DNA from: CAVVST01 sp963750995
Lineage (GTDB): Bacteria > Acidobacteriota > Vicinamibacteria > Vicinamibacterales > UBA2999
DNA length: 64,000 bases
NCBI GenBank assembly: GCA_963750995.1
Contig: CAVVST010000004.1
Coordinates: 620,001 to 684,000 of the forward strand
Reading direction: 5' to 3'
A program made the translations under genes and the position numbers. This document shows positions 46,925 to 55,486 of this stretch, piece after piece. Below the pieces are notes generated by a model, which saw nothing but the letters and a program-made list of their open reading frames with translations, searched no databases and was not told the DNA's origin. Position 1 is the first letter of the stretch, and every line of letters starts with the position of its first letter.

Positions 46925-48391
46925 TCAGAGTCCCAGCGCCTCGTCGACGCTCATCACCCGCACCGGTCCGAGGTTGAGGGCGCGGATGCCCGGCTCGATC
47001 GTCTTGCGGTCACCGACCACGACGACCGCAAAGCGCGAGGGTTGAATGTAGGTCTTCGCCACTTTCCCGATCGCCTCGGCGGTGACCGCCTGGACGTTTG
47101 GGATGTAGCGCTCGAAGTAGCCGTCCGGGAGCTGGTAGACGATCAGTTCCTCGAGCCGCCGCGAGAGATCGGCCGACGACTCGAATTCGGCGGGAAATCC
47201 CAGCGTGATGTAATTCTTGGCCTTCGCAATCTCCTGCTCGGGGATCGGCTGAACGATCCCGGTCAGTTCATTGAAGAACTCGCGGACCGATTCCGCGGTT
47301 TTGTCGGTCTGCACCCCTGCGGCTGCGACAAACGGGCCGGCCGAGAGCCGCATGTCGAAGCCGGAACTCGCGCCGTAGGCGTAGCCATGCTCCTCACGCA
47401 AGTTCTGGTTCAGCCGCGAGGTGAACGATCCGCCGAGGATCGTGTTGAGCACCAGCAGCGGAAAGTATTCGGGCGTCGAGCGTGGGACACCGACCCAGCC
47501 AATCCGGATCTGCGACTGTTCGGCCTCGGACTTGTCGACGATGTAGATCTGCCCGCGATCCAGCTGCGGCGCGGCGGTGACCGGCGTTCGACGCGCCGGC
47601 GCGCCACCCGCCTTCCATGCACCGAAGTGCTTTTCGAGCTCCGGCATGACGGCGTCGGGCTTGAAGTCGCCGACCACCACCAGCACCGAATTGGCCGGCT
47701 GGTAGTAGGACGCGTGAAACGCGGCGAGGTCGCTGGTCGAGAAGGCCTTCAGGGTTACTTCGGTGCCTACGGCGCCCGTACCGTACCGGTGCGTTGCGCC
47801 GAACACGAGCCGCGCAAAGGCCATCTGCGCGATCGAGGCGGGATCGTCGCGTGCCTGGAGCAGAGCGGTGAGGCGTTCCTGCCGGAGTCGTTCGAGCTCC
47901 ATGGCGGGAAACGTCGGCCGCAGCGTGACGTCGGCCAGCAACGGCAACGCCTCGCCCAGCCGATCGACCGGCAGGTTCAGCCGTACCGCCGAAGAGTCGA
48001 AGGTGCTCGTCGTGGTCAGGCTGGCGCCGAGGAACTCCACCGCGTCGGCGATCTCGAGCGCCGAGCGCGTACCCGCCCCTTCGTCGAGCATCGCGGCCGT
48101 GAGACTGGCAGTGCCGAATTGTCCGGCCGGATCGTCACCCGCTCCCGCCCGCACCACCACGTTCACCTGAACGATCGGTACTTCGTGGCTCTCGACGAGC
48201 CACACCGCGAGGCCGTTGGAGAGCGTGCGTTTCTGGACATCGGGGACGTCGAGCTGCGGCGGTGGCCCCGGCGCCGGAGGACGGCTGCGATCCGGAGGCG
48301 TCTGCGCCCAGGCGGAAACCCCAAGCAGGAGAAACAAGGTCAAACCACGTATCCGTCGTGGCCTTCGTGGTTCAAGCGAAGTTGCGGTCAT
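46925..48391 (-). CDS. M16 peptidase-family protein, inactive-type subunit
   Basis: 488 aa from ATG 48391. Signal peptide (LTLFLLLGVSAWAQ). Two M16 half-domains (TLSNGLAVWLVESHEVPIVQVNVVVRAG, AFHASYYQPANSVLVVVGDFKPDAVMPELEKHFG). The HxxEH zinc motif is absent where expected (TASLTAAMLDEGAGTRS), so this is the non-catalytic partner. It starts with an ATGA overlap after the active subunit gene, giving the classical two-subunit arrangement. Periplasmic. Confidence 0.85.
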   Translation of the reverse strand: MTATSLEPRRPRRIRGLTLFLLLGVSAWAQTPPDRSRPPAPGPPPQLDVPDVQKRTLSNGLAVWLVESHEVPIVQVNVVVRAGAGDDPAGQFGTASLTAAMLDEGAGTRSALEIADAVEFLGASLTTTSTFDSSAVRLNLPVDRLGEALPLLADVTLRPTFPAMELERLRQERLTALLQARDDPASIAQMAFARLVFGATHRYGTGAVGTEVTLKAFSTSDLAAFHASYYQPANSVLVVVGDFKPDAVMPELEKHFGAWKAGGAPARRTPVTAAPQLDRGQIYIVDKSEAEQSQIRIGWVGVPRSTPEYFPLLVLNTILGGSFTSRLNQNLREEHGYAYGASSGFDMRLSAGPFVAAAGVQTDKTAESVREFFNELTGIVQPIPEQEIAKAKNYITLGFPAEFESSADLSRRLEELIVYQLPDGYFERYIPNVQAVTAEAIGKVAKTYIQPSRFAVVVVGDRKTIEPGIRALNLGPVRVMSVDEALGL

Positions 48392-49758
48392 TTCTGTGCC
48401 TCTGGCTCGACCACCAGTTCGACGCGGCGATCGGGGGGCAGCCATCGCAGCACCGCCGCCTGCACGTCGCTCGGCGACACGGTCGTGTATCGAGCGAGAT
48501 CCTCGGCGAAGTAGTCGGGGCCGGCGCCGGCGAAGTAGTAGCCGTTCAGCTGATTCGCCTTGCCGCCGAACCCTCCGACACGCTCCAGGCCGCGATAGAA
48601 GGCCGCTTCAATCTGGTTGCGCACACGTTGCACTTCCCGCGCCTCGGGCGCGGCACGCCGAAGCTTCTCGAGCTCTTCGTCGATCACTTTCTGAATTTCC
48701 GCCACGGTGTGCCCCGGCCGCGCAGTGGCGATGATCTGGAAGGAGCTGCCCAGGGCTCCGGACGCCTGGAAAGCGGCGACGTCCTGCGCGATCTGCGTCT
48801 CGTAGACCAGCCGTGAATACAACCGCGAGTTCTTGCCCTCACTCAGGATCGACGCGGCTACGTCGAGTGCCGCGCTCCCGGGGGCGTACGCGCGCGGGCT
48901 GAGCCATCCAAGGTACAGGCGTGGCAGTCGTACCTGGTCGGTCAGCGTCTTTCGCTTGACCTCCGTCAGGATCGCAGCGGGCGGAGCGACCGGTGTGGCC
49001 ACCGGTCCGCGCGGAAATTCGCCGAACCATTTTTCAACCAGGACGCGAGTGCGGGCGACGTCGATGTCGCCGGCGATCACCAGGCTGGCGTTGTTCGGCA
49101 CGTAATACGTCTTGAAGAAATTGACTACGTCCTCGTGGCTCGCCGCGGTCAGGTCCTCCATGTAGCCGATCGTCGGCCAGCTATATGGATGTCCAGGAGG
49201 CCAGAGCAGCTTGTCCATTTCGATCGACGCCATGCCGTATGGCCGATTCTCGTAGCTCTGGCGCCGCTCGTTCTTGACGACGTCGCGCTGTCCGTTGACG
49301 CGCTCCGGGGACATCGTGTCGAGCAGATATCCCATGCGGTCGGATTCGAGGAACAGCCCGAGTTCCAGTGCGTTCGACGGCAGGTCGATGAAGTAGTTGG
49401 TGCGATCGAGATCCGTCGATCCGTTATTGGAGCCGCCCGCGGCCTCGAGCAGGATGTCGAACTGTCCTTCCTCGACGTTCTTCGATCCCTCGAACATCAG
49501 ATGCTCGAAGAGATGGGCGAAGCCCGTTCGGCCGGGACGCTCGTTCGCCGAGCCCACGTGGTACCACGTGTTCACCGAAACGACGGGCACTGTCGTGTCG
49601 CGATGCAGGATCACCGTCAGGCCGTTGGCGAGCGTGAACTGGGTGTACGGAACCTCGAGCGGGGCGGCGGGCGTCTGCGCCCGCAGGGAAAGCCCGCAAA
49701 GAATGAGCAGCAGCAACGCGGCGGCGACTCTCATAGCTGGGTGGAGCCTCCTTTGCAC
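48388..49758 (-). CDS. M16 zinc peptidase, catalytic-type subunit
   Basis: 456 aa. Signal peptide (MRVAAALLLLILCGLSLRAQ after ATG 49734; ATG 49758 is also possible). Zinc motif HLFEH in GFAHLFEHLMFEGSKNVE (HxxEH), with the downstream third ligand expected in the following helix. The C-terminal domain carries FFKTYYVPNNASLVIAGDIDVARTRVLVEKWFGE. Pairs with the inactive-type partner at 46925-48391. The run of four genes reaching arsS is on one strand with overlaps or two-base gaps. Confidence 0.88.
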   Translation of the reverse strand: MQRRLHPAMRVAAALLLLILCGLSLRAQTPAAPLEVPYTQFTLANGLTVILHRDTTVPVVSVNTWYHVGSANERPGRTGFAHLFEHLMFEGSKNVEEGQFDILLEAAGGSNNGSTDLDRTNYFIDLPSNALELGLFLESDRMGYLLDTMSPERVNGQRDVVKNERRQSYENRPYGMASIEMDKLLWPPGHPYSWPTIGYMEDLTAASHEDVVNFFKTYYVPNNASLVIAGDIDVARTRVLVEKWFGEFPRGPVATPVAPPAAILTEVKRKTLTDQVRLPRLYLGWLSPRAYAPGSAALDVAASILSEGKNSRLYSRLVYETQIAQDVAAFQASGALGSSFQIIATARPGHTVAEIQKVIDEELEKLRRAAPEAREVQRVRNQIEAAFYRGLERVGGFGGKANQLNGYYFAGAGPDYFAEDLARYTTVSPSDVQAAVLRWLPPDRRVELVVEPEAQK

Positions 49759-49795
49759 ATCCTATCTTGGGACAGCTTGAACCAGGAGGGTATCG

Positions 49796-50245
49796 ATGGG
49801 GTTGCGTGACAAGTACAACCATGCCGTCCAGACTGCGAAATCGCTGCGCATGGACGGAGCGGCCGAGGAGCGCGACGGGAAGCTCCATTTCAAGGGCACT
49901 GTCAATTCAGAGGACGAGAAGAATCAGATCTGGAACGCCTTGAAGACGGTGCCGGACTGGCAGAAGGAGGTTGTGGCCGACATTACGGTACGTCCGTCGA
50001 CGATGAAAGATCCCACGCCAAATCGATCCGCGGCACCTCAGCAGGCGCCCGCGCCCACGGCCGGTGGCGGTACTTCCACATATACCGTGCAGCCGGGCGA
50101 TACGCTGAGCGCGATCGCCAAGAAGTTTCTGGGTAGTGCCAATGACTACATGGAAATCTTCAACGCGAATCGCGATCAGCTGAGCGACCCGGACAAGATC
50201 AAGCCGGGGCAGGTGCTGAAGATTCCGCAGCACGCCAAGAAATAG
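49796..50245 (+). CDS. BON/LysM-domain envelope protein
   Basis: 149 aa, with AGGAGGG before ATG 49796. An N-terminal BON-like region (GTVNSEDEKNQIWNALKTVPDWQKEVVADITV), a Pro/Ala linker, and a C-terminal LysM domain (YTVQPGDTLSAIAKKFLG...FNANRDQLSDPDKIKPGQVLKIP). No signal peptide, so it may be cytosolic or non-classically placed, like the E. coli YgaU/Kbp type. It binds peptidoglycan or potassium in that family. A hairpin GGCCG/CGGCC sits just after the stop (50245-50260). Confidence 0.8.
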   Translation: MGLRDKYNHAVQTAKSLRMDGAAEERDGKLHFKGTVNSEDEKNQIWNALKTVPDWQKEVVADITVRPSTMKDPTPNRSAAPQQAPAPTAGGGTSTYTVQPGDTLSAIAKKFLGSANDYMEIFNANRDQLSDPDKIKPGQVLKIPQHAKK

Positions 50246-50270
50246 GCCGGAACCTCGGCCTGAGCCGAAA

Positions 50271-50303
50271 CCCTCCTGCCTTGCGCATTACGAGGCAGGG
50301 GGG
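50271..50303 (+). promoter_or_regulatory. Hairpin sequestering the ribosome-binding site of the next gene
   Basis: CCCTCCTGCCT (50271-50281) can pair with AGGCAGGGGGG (50293-50303), with one G-U pair, closing an 11-base loop. The right arm contains the purine-rich ribosome-binding site of the gene starting at 50308. Folded RNA would hide it. Confidence 0.4.
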
Positions 50304-50307
50304 ACAG

Positions 50308-50955
50308 ATGAAACACTGTTCGCGAGCCGCCGCCTTCGTGGCGGCGGCTTTCTTCGTCGCCGGCAGCGCCGCTGCGCAGAGCCCGCCGGCGATTGCACTC
50401 ACGCCTGCCAATCCGGCCCGCTGGGACATCGCCGCACACGTCGGATGGCTGGCCGTCGTCACGCCTCAGTCTGATTTTTACGGCGACGACTCGTACAACG
50501 TCGCATCGGGGGGCGTCTCGCTCGGGCGGTATCTCACGCCGCATCTCAAGGCTGAAATTCACGCGGCGATGAACGGCGAGGGGACGCTATACCGGCACGA
50601 AGTGCTCCCGGGCGCTGCGCCAGGATTCCGCACGACCGAGCACCACGTCAGGACTGCCTCGGCCGACGCTGGCCTCCTCTATCAATTCTTCGACAACCAG
50701 TGGTTTCACCCATATGCGGGCGGGGGGCTCGAGGTGGTCCGTGAAGAAGATCGCGCCGTCGTGCTCGACGGCCGGGTGGGAACGCGCGCGTCTCTGGCCT
50801 CAAACGTCTCGCATACGGCGCGCCCTTTCGTCACTACCGGGTTCAAGTGGTACGTCACCGAACGCGCGTTCGTGCGGGCTGGCGTGCAGGGTTCATTTTC
50901 CGGTCGTGGCACGACTCACGTGACGTGGACGGCCGCCGTAGGAGCAGATTTATGA
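50308..50955 (+). CDS. Outer-membrane beta-barrel protein
   Basis: 215 aa from ATG 50308. Signal peptide ends SAAAQ. Strand-rich with alternating hydrophobics (DIAAHVGWLAVV, GGVSLGRYLTPHLKAEIHAAM, YAGGGLEVVREEDRAVVLDG, RPFVTTGFKWYVTERAFVRAGVQGSFS) and C-terminal WTAAVGADL, ending in Leu as in many OM barrels. Resembles OmpW/porin-family small barrels. The stop overlaps the next gene start (ATGA, 50952-50955). A ribosome-binding-site hairpin lies upstream. Confidence 0.65.
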   Translation: MKHCSRAAAFVAAAFFVAGSAAAQSPPAIALTPANPARWDIAAHVGWLAVVTPQSDFYGDDSYNVASGGVSLGRYLTPHLKAEIHAAMNGEGTLYRHEVLPGAAPGFRTTEHHVRTASADAGLLYQFFDNQWFHPYAGGGLEVVREEDRAVVLDGRVGTRASLASNVSHTARPFVTTGFKWYVTERAFVRAGVQGSFSGRGTTHVTWTAAVGADL

Positions 50956-51326
50956 AGGGCATCGCACTCCTGGTGATACTGACGACACTGGCGTCGTCCA
51001 GCGCATCCGCGCAAGCGACGCTGCAGCCCGATGTCTGGCGCGTCTTCGCCCAGCAGATCGACGTCGGCTCGCGCCTCGAGATCCGCCTTGATGACGGTCA
51101 GCGGGTCGTGGCCACGCTGATCCAGGCCGGCGCGGATAGCCTGGTCGTCCAGCCGAGGACGCGCGTGCCCGTTCCCGCTCAGCGCATCCCGTACGACCGG
51201 ATCGCATCGATCGAACGGGACAAGTCCCGCGGCATCGGCGCCGGCAAGGCCGTCGCCATCGGCGTGGCGAGCGGGGTCGGGGCGTTTCTCGGAACGCTCT
51301 TAATCCTGATTGCCACCATCGACTAA
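50952..51326 (+). CDS. Small secreted protein with C-terminal glycine-rich membrane segment
   Basis: 124 aa. Signal peptide (MKGIALLVILTTLASSSASAQ), a strand-rich part (GSRLEIRLDDGQRVVATLIQAGADSLVVQPRTRVPVPAQRIPYDRIASIERDKSRG) resembling an SH3-like/LSm-type beta fold, and a C-terminal hydrophobic segment (AVAIGVASGVGAFLGTLLILIATID). ATG overlaps the previous stop. No family name. Confidence 0.6.
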   Translation: MKGIALLVILTTLASSSASAQATLQPDVWRVFAQQIDVGSRLEIRLDDGQRVVATLIQAGADSLVVQPRTRVPVPAQRIPYDRIASIERDKSRGIGAGKAVAIGVASGVGAFLGTLLILIATID

Positions 51327-51329
51327 AGG

Positions 51330-51335
51330 TAGAAT
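51330..51335 (+). promoter_or_regulatory. TAGAAT -10 box of purEK
   Basis: TAGAAT lies within the string AAGGTAGAATTTCCA, which recurs exactly upstream of 55487. The predicted transcription start is only about five bases before the purE ATG. Confidence 0.45.
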
Positions 51336-51347
51336 TTCCAGTTCCTG

Positions 51348-51833
51348 ATGGAGAAGCCTCTCGTTGCCGTCATCATGGGGTCATCATCGGACTGGGAGAC
51401 GATGAGTCACGCGGTTGAGGTGCTCGAGCGTTTCGTCGTGCCGCACGAGCGGCACATTGTCTCGGCGCATCGGACGCCGGCGTGGATGACGGAATTTGCG
51501 ACTGGCGCCGAAAGCCGCGGTATCGAGGTCATCATCGCGGGCGCGGGGGGCGCCGCGCACCTGCCAGGCATGGTCGCGGCGCAGACGATCCTGCCGGTGC
51601 TGGGGGTTCCGGTCGAGAGCTCCACCCTCAAGGGACTCGATTCGCTGCTGTCGATTAACCAGATGCCGGGCGGTGTGCCGGTTGGGACGCTCGCCATCGG
51701 CAAGGCGGGCGCCACCAACGCCGCGCTGCTGGCAGTGTCCATTCTGTCGAATTCACGCCCCGAGCTGCGGGCGAAGCTCCGCGCCTTCCGCGACGAGCAG
51801 ACCCAGAGAGTTCGCCAGGAACAGCTGCCGTGA
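51348..51833 (+). CDS. purE: N5-carboxyaminoimidazole ribonucleotide mutase
   Basis: 161 aa, class I PurE. Motifs: VAVIMGSSSDWETM (CAIR binding), SAHRTPAWM, AGAGGAAHLPGMVAAQT, GVPVGTLAIGKAGATNAALLA. Converts N5-CAIR to CAIR in purine synthesis. Overlaps purK by four bases (GTGA, 51830-51833). Preceded by a promoter giving a very short leader. Confidence 0.95.
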   Translation: MEKPLVAVIMGSSSDWETMSHAVEVLERFVVPHERHIVSAHRTPAWMTEFATGAESRGIEVIIAGAGGAAHLPGMVAAQTILPVLGVPVESSTLKGLDSLLSINQMPGGVPVGTLAIGKAGATNAALLAVSILSNSRPELRAKLRAFRDEQTQRVRQEQLP

Positions 51834-52966
51834 CCCGCGTGATTGTGCCGGGCGCCGCCCTCGGCGTGCTCGGGGGCGGTCAGCTTGGACGCATGTTCGC
51901 CATCGCCGCGCGACGGATGGGATACCGCGTCCACACCTTTTCCCCGGACGACGACTCGCCGGCCGGCCAGGTGGCGGATCTCGAGGTCACCGCCTCGTAC
52001 GAAGATCTCGACGCGCTGCGCACGTTCGCACGCGGTGTCGAAGTGGTCACGTTCGAGTTCGAGAACCTGCCGATTGAAGCGATCGACGCCGTGGAGGCGC
52101 TGGCGCCGGTCCGTCCGTCGGGCGTGGCGCTGCACACCGCGCAGCAGCGCGCGCGGGAGAAGACCTTTCTCGCCGATCGCGGCGTGCCGACGGCGCCGTT
52201 CGCGGCCGCGGCCACGCTCGACGAACTGTGGGACGCGGTCGCGCGCGTCGGCACGCCCGCCGTCATCAAGACCGCCGCGTTCGGCTACGACGGCAAAGGG
52301 CAGCACAAGGTGGCGACCCCGGCGGACGTGGAGCACATCTGGACCGCGATCGGGCACCAGGAAGCGGTGGTCGAAAAGTTCATCAACCTGCAGGCGGAGA
52401 TCTCCATCGTCGCGGCGCGCGGGACCGACGGCGAGGTGGCGTCGTTTCCGCCGTTCGAAAACCGCCATCGGAATCACATCCTCGACTTGACGACGGCGCC
52501 GGCGGCGATTGCGCCAGCGGTGGGCAAGCAGGCCGCTGAGATCACACGGACGATCCTCGAGGCGCTGCAGTACGTCGGCGTGCTGTGCGTCGAGTTCTTC
52601 GTGAGCACCGACGGCGAATTGCTCGTGAACGAGCTTGCCCCGCGGCCCCACAATTCCGGCCACCTTACCTTCGACGCCGCGACCACGAGTCAGTTCGAGC
52701 AGCAGGTGAGGGCAATCTGCGGCCTGCCGCTCGGATCAACGGACATTCCGCGTCCGGCGGCGATGGCGAACCTGCTTGGCGACTTGTGGGTGGACGGCGA
52801 GCCCAACTGGGCGGCGGCGTGCCGGTTTACCGACGTGAAGCTGCATCTGTACGGGAAGAACGATCCGCGCCCGGGTCGCAAGATGGGCCACCTGACGGCG
52901 GTGGGAAACACGGTCCAGGACGCGCAGGAGCGCGTCATCGCGGCGCGCGATGCGCTGTTGATCTAA
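51830..52966 (+). CDS. purK: N5-carboxyaminoimidazole ribonucleotide synthase
   Basis: 378 aa ATP-grasp enzyme. LGVLGGGQLGRMFAIAARRMGY at the start, TPAVIKTAAFGYDGKGQHKV, AEISIVAARGTDGEV, NELAPRPHNSGHLTFDA, and KMGHLTAVG at the end. Makes N5-CAIR from AIR, bicarbonate and ATP, feeding purE. Starts at GTG overlapping purE. The end overlaps the converging penicillin acylase gene by four bases. Confidence 0.95.
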   Translation: MTRVIVPGAALGVLGGGQLGRMFAIAARRMGYRVHTFSPDDDSPAGQVADLEVTASYEDLDALRTFARGVEVVTFEFENLPIEAIDAVEALAPVRPSGVALHTAQQRAREKTFLADRGVPTAPFAAAATLDELWDAVARVGTPAVIKTAAFGYDGKGQHKVATPADVEHIWTAIGHQEAVVEKFINLQAEISIVAARGTDGEVASFPPFENRHRNHILDLTTAPAAIAPAVGKQAAEITRTILEALQYVGVLCVEFFVSTDGELLVNELAPRPHNSGHLTFDAATTSQFEQQVRAICGLPLGSTDIPRPAAMANLLGDLWVDGEPNWAAACRFTDVKLHLYGKNDPRPGRKMGHLTAVGNTVQDAQERVIAARDALLI

Positions 52967-55418
52967 GGCGTGAGCGTCAGCGTGTAGACGGCGGGTCCAG
53001 GCAGGAACGGGGTTGGTTCCCCCCTTGCCCATGCCTCGTGTGAGTTCGCGTAAAACGGCGACAGCGGGTGGCCGCTCTGTCCCGTCGGCATGTGCATGAT
53101 GCCTTCGGCTTCCCGTCCCGGCGAGACGATCATTCGCTCGGATGCGGCAATCGCGCCCCAGTGCACGCGCGGCGTGTAGAGATCGCCTGGCAGCTCGACC
53201 TGCGGCATGTCGAGCCAGCGGCCGAACAGCGGGATACCGGCCGACAGCGGATGCCGGTACTCCACATCATTGAACTCAGACCAGCGTCGATCGCGCAGAG
53301 TGCCGGTGCGGTTACGCATCGCCAGCGCGATCGCTCGGTCCACCGCGTCGAGCAGCAATGCATTCCACGTGGCATAGCTCGGGTCGAGAAGGTGCGGCGG
53401 CTGCGCGGTGACCAGCGTAAAGATCGCGGCGTCGCGGCGGCGCACCGTCGTGTAGTCGAACGACGGGTCGGCCTCGTAGCATTCGGACAGGACGAACGCC
53501 ATCACGCGTTCCGACACGATGTCGCGAAACGTGCGTGTCAGGCGGTAGGCGACCGAGTCAGGCGCTGCTGCGCCCGACCAGCCGCTGGCGAGCAGGTCGC
53601 GGAAGACGCTGCGATCCGCGCTGCCATTGACCGCCTCGTCCGTCAGGATCCGAAGCGCCAGGTCGTGCCAGCGCGATAGGAACGCGGAGCTGGTATCGAG
53701 CTGAATGGCCAGCAGGTCGCGCGCGGTGAAGTGGTCACGCGCGAACAGCCGCTCCCGGATGATGTGAGCGCGCGATCCGATCTCGTAGCTCCCGTCTCCG
53801 AGCGTGTCGAGCATCGGGGGGCCGACGACGCGAGCGTTGGCCGTCCAGATGCGGCCATCGTCGGGGTCGAGAATGCGCGGATACTCCGCGTCGGCCAGCC
53901 AGCCGTTCCACCCTCTCGATCCGTCGGCCCACGATGCGGGCAGCGCGCCGTCGATCCCCCGTCGCCGCGGAATCGAACCGTACACGGTCCAGCCGATGCG
54001 TCCCGATCGATCGGCGACGACCATGTTCTGCCCAGGCGTGCCGAGCCCGTTCGCCTCGTCAAACGCCTGTTCGATGGTCCTGGCCGACTCGAGCGGCCTG
54101 ACGGACGTGGCCAGCCGTTCTGCGGCGTGCGCGACCCACCGGTAAGCGCGCGGGCGTCCCCGGTAATCCGGCCCGAGCAGCGGCCCCCATTCGGTCCACA
54201 GCACCTCCTGGTGCTCGTCGTCCTGGCCGGCGACCGCGATCACTTCGTCGTACCGATCGAACGCCCGCCAGCCGTGCGGCGTGAGGTATCCGCCGGGTCG
54301 GGCCGAGTCGATTTCGAGCAGCACGATGTCGCCCCAGTCGGCGTAGGTGTTGGTGAATCCCCACGCGACGTACGTGTTGCTGCCGACGACGACGGGCGGA
54401 ACGCCGGGGAGGGTGACGCCCGATGACGCGCCGGGGCTCGTTGGGGTTTGCCGGGTCCTGCCACTCGAGCGCCGCGCGATACCAGGTGTTCGGCACGCGA
54501 ATCGTCAGGTGCATGTCGTTGGCGACGAGGGCGCCGCCGTCGGCCGTCAGCCGGCCCGACACCGCAAAGTTGTTGCTGCCCACGGCCGCCGTTGTCAGCG
54601 TGTCAGCGCCAAATCCCAACGTCCCCACTCCCAACTCCCAAATCGACGCGATCGGCGCCTGGCCGCGGGATGTTCGCCGGCTTACCCGTCCGGCGCGCCC
54701 GCAGATCGTAGACCTCGGGCCCCGGTATCGGCGGCGTGGTGAAGGCATCGCCGACCACGGGCGCGTCCCATTCCGATCCTCGCGGCGCCATGAATGCGTA
54801 CATGGCAGGCGGCAGCACGCCGGCCATCGTTGCCAGGGTGGACTCGTACGATCCATCCGTGTCCTGCAGCGTGACGAACATCGACAGCACGACCAGCAGG
54901 CTGTCATCCGGGCGCCACGGCGCCGGATCCTGCCGGAGCACCAGGTATTCAAACGGCGGCGCGGTCATCGCGCCCAGCCCTGCGTTGACGCCCGCCGCAT
55001 ACGCTTCGAGCAGGGCGCGGTCGTCCGCGCTCATCAGGGCAAGGGCGCGCTGAGCTTCCGCGCGAAACCGATGAATGCGGATCTCGCGGTCGATGGCGAG
55101 CGCTCTCGGGCCGACAAGTGCTGCGAGCTCGCCGGCGGCGCGGCGCCGGGCCAGATCCATCTGGAAGTAGCGATCCTGCGCGTGCACGAAGCCGGTCGCG
55201 CGTGCGACGTCCTCTCGCGTGGCTCCGCGAATGGTGGGAATGCCCAGCGAGTCCCGGGTGACCTGCACGGCGGCTGAAAGTCCCGCCAATTGCCGCGTGC
55301 CCTCGACCTGCGCCAGGCTGCTGCGCAGCTGCCCTCGAGCCCAGAGGACGCCGACCACCGCGGCGACGAGCAGCGTCACCACGCTCACGAGCAACACACG
55401 AAGCAGCCAGCGCGGCAT
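52963..55418 (-). CDS. Penicillin acylase-family N-terminal nucleophile hydrolase, two apparent frameshifts
   Basis: About 817 aa. An N-terminal membrane anchor (LLRVLLVSVVTLLVAAVVGVLWA) is followed by the alpha-chain region (VTRDSLGIPTIRGATREDVARATGFVHAQDRYFQMDLARR). The autocatalytic site with the nucleophile Ser reads AVGSNNFAVSG, the beta-chain N-terminus. Two extra bases, near 54664 and 54433, split it into three frames; all three read as the same family. The beta chain ends DLYTPRVHWGAIAASERMIV, then GIMHMPTGQSGHPLSPFYANS. Cleaves amide side chains, perhaps acyl-homoserine lactones or other amides; probably membrane-anchored. Confidence 0.85.
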
Positions 55419-55429
55419 AAGAGTGGTAG

Positions 55430-55451
55430 CCGGAGGCCTTCAGGCCTCCGG
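55430..55451. repeat. Perfect 22-bp hairpin in a divergent gap
   Basis: CCGGAGGCCT and its exact complement flank a two-base loop. It lies between the penicillin acylase start (55418) and the flavoprotein gene (55487). It resembles the dispersed (CCGGAGGCC) hairpins of such genomes and is unlikely to be a terminator because the genes diverge. Confidence 0.6.
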
Positions 55452-55472
55452 GCCTCGATCTTAGCGCCAAGG

Positions 55473-55478
55473 TAGAAT
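55473..55478 (+). promoter_or_regulatory. TAGAAT -10 box of the flavoprotein/bacillithiol operon
   Basis: TAGAAT within AAGGTAGAATTTCCA (55469-55483), identical to the sequence before purE. The predicted start of transcription falls at about 55486, one base before GTG 55487, so translation is probably leaderless. Confidence 0.45.
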
Positions 55479-55486
55479 TTCCATTC

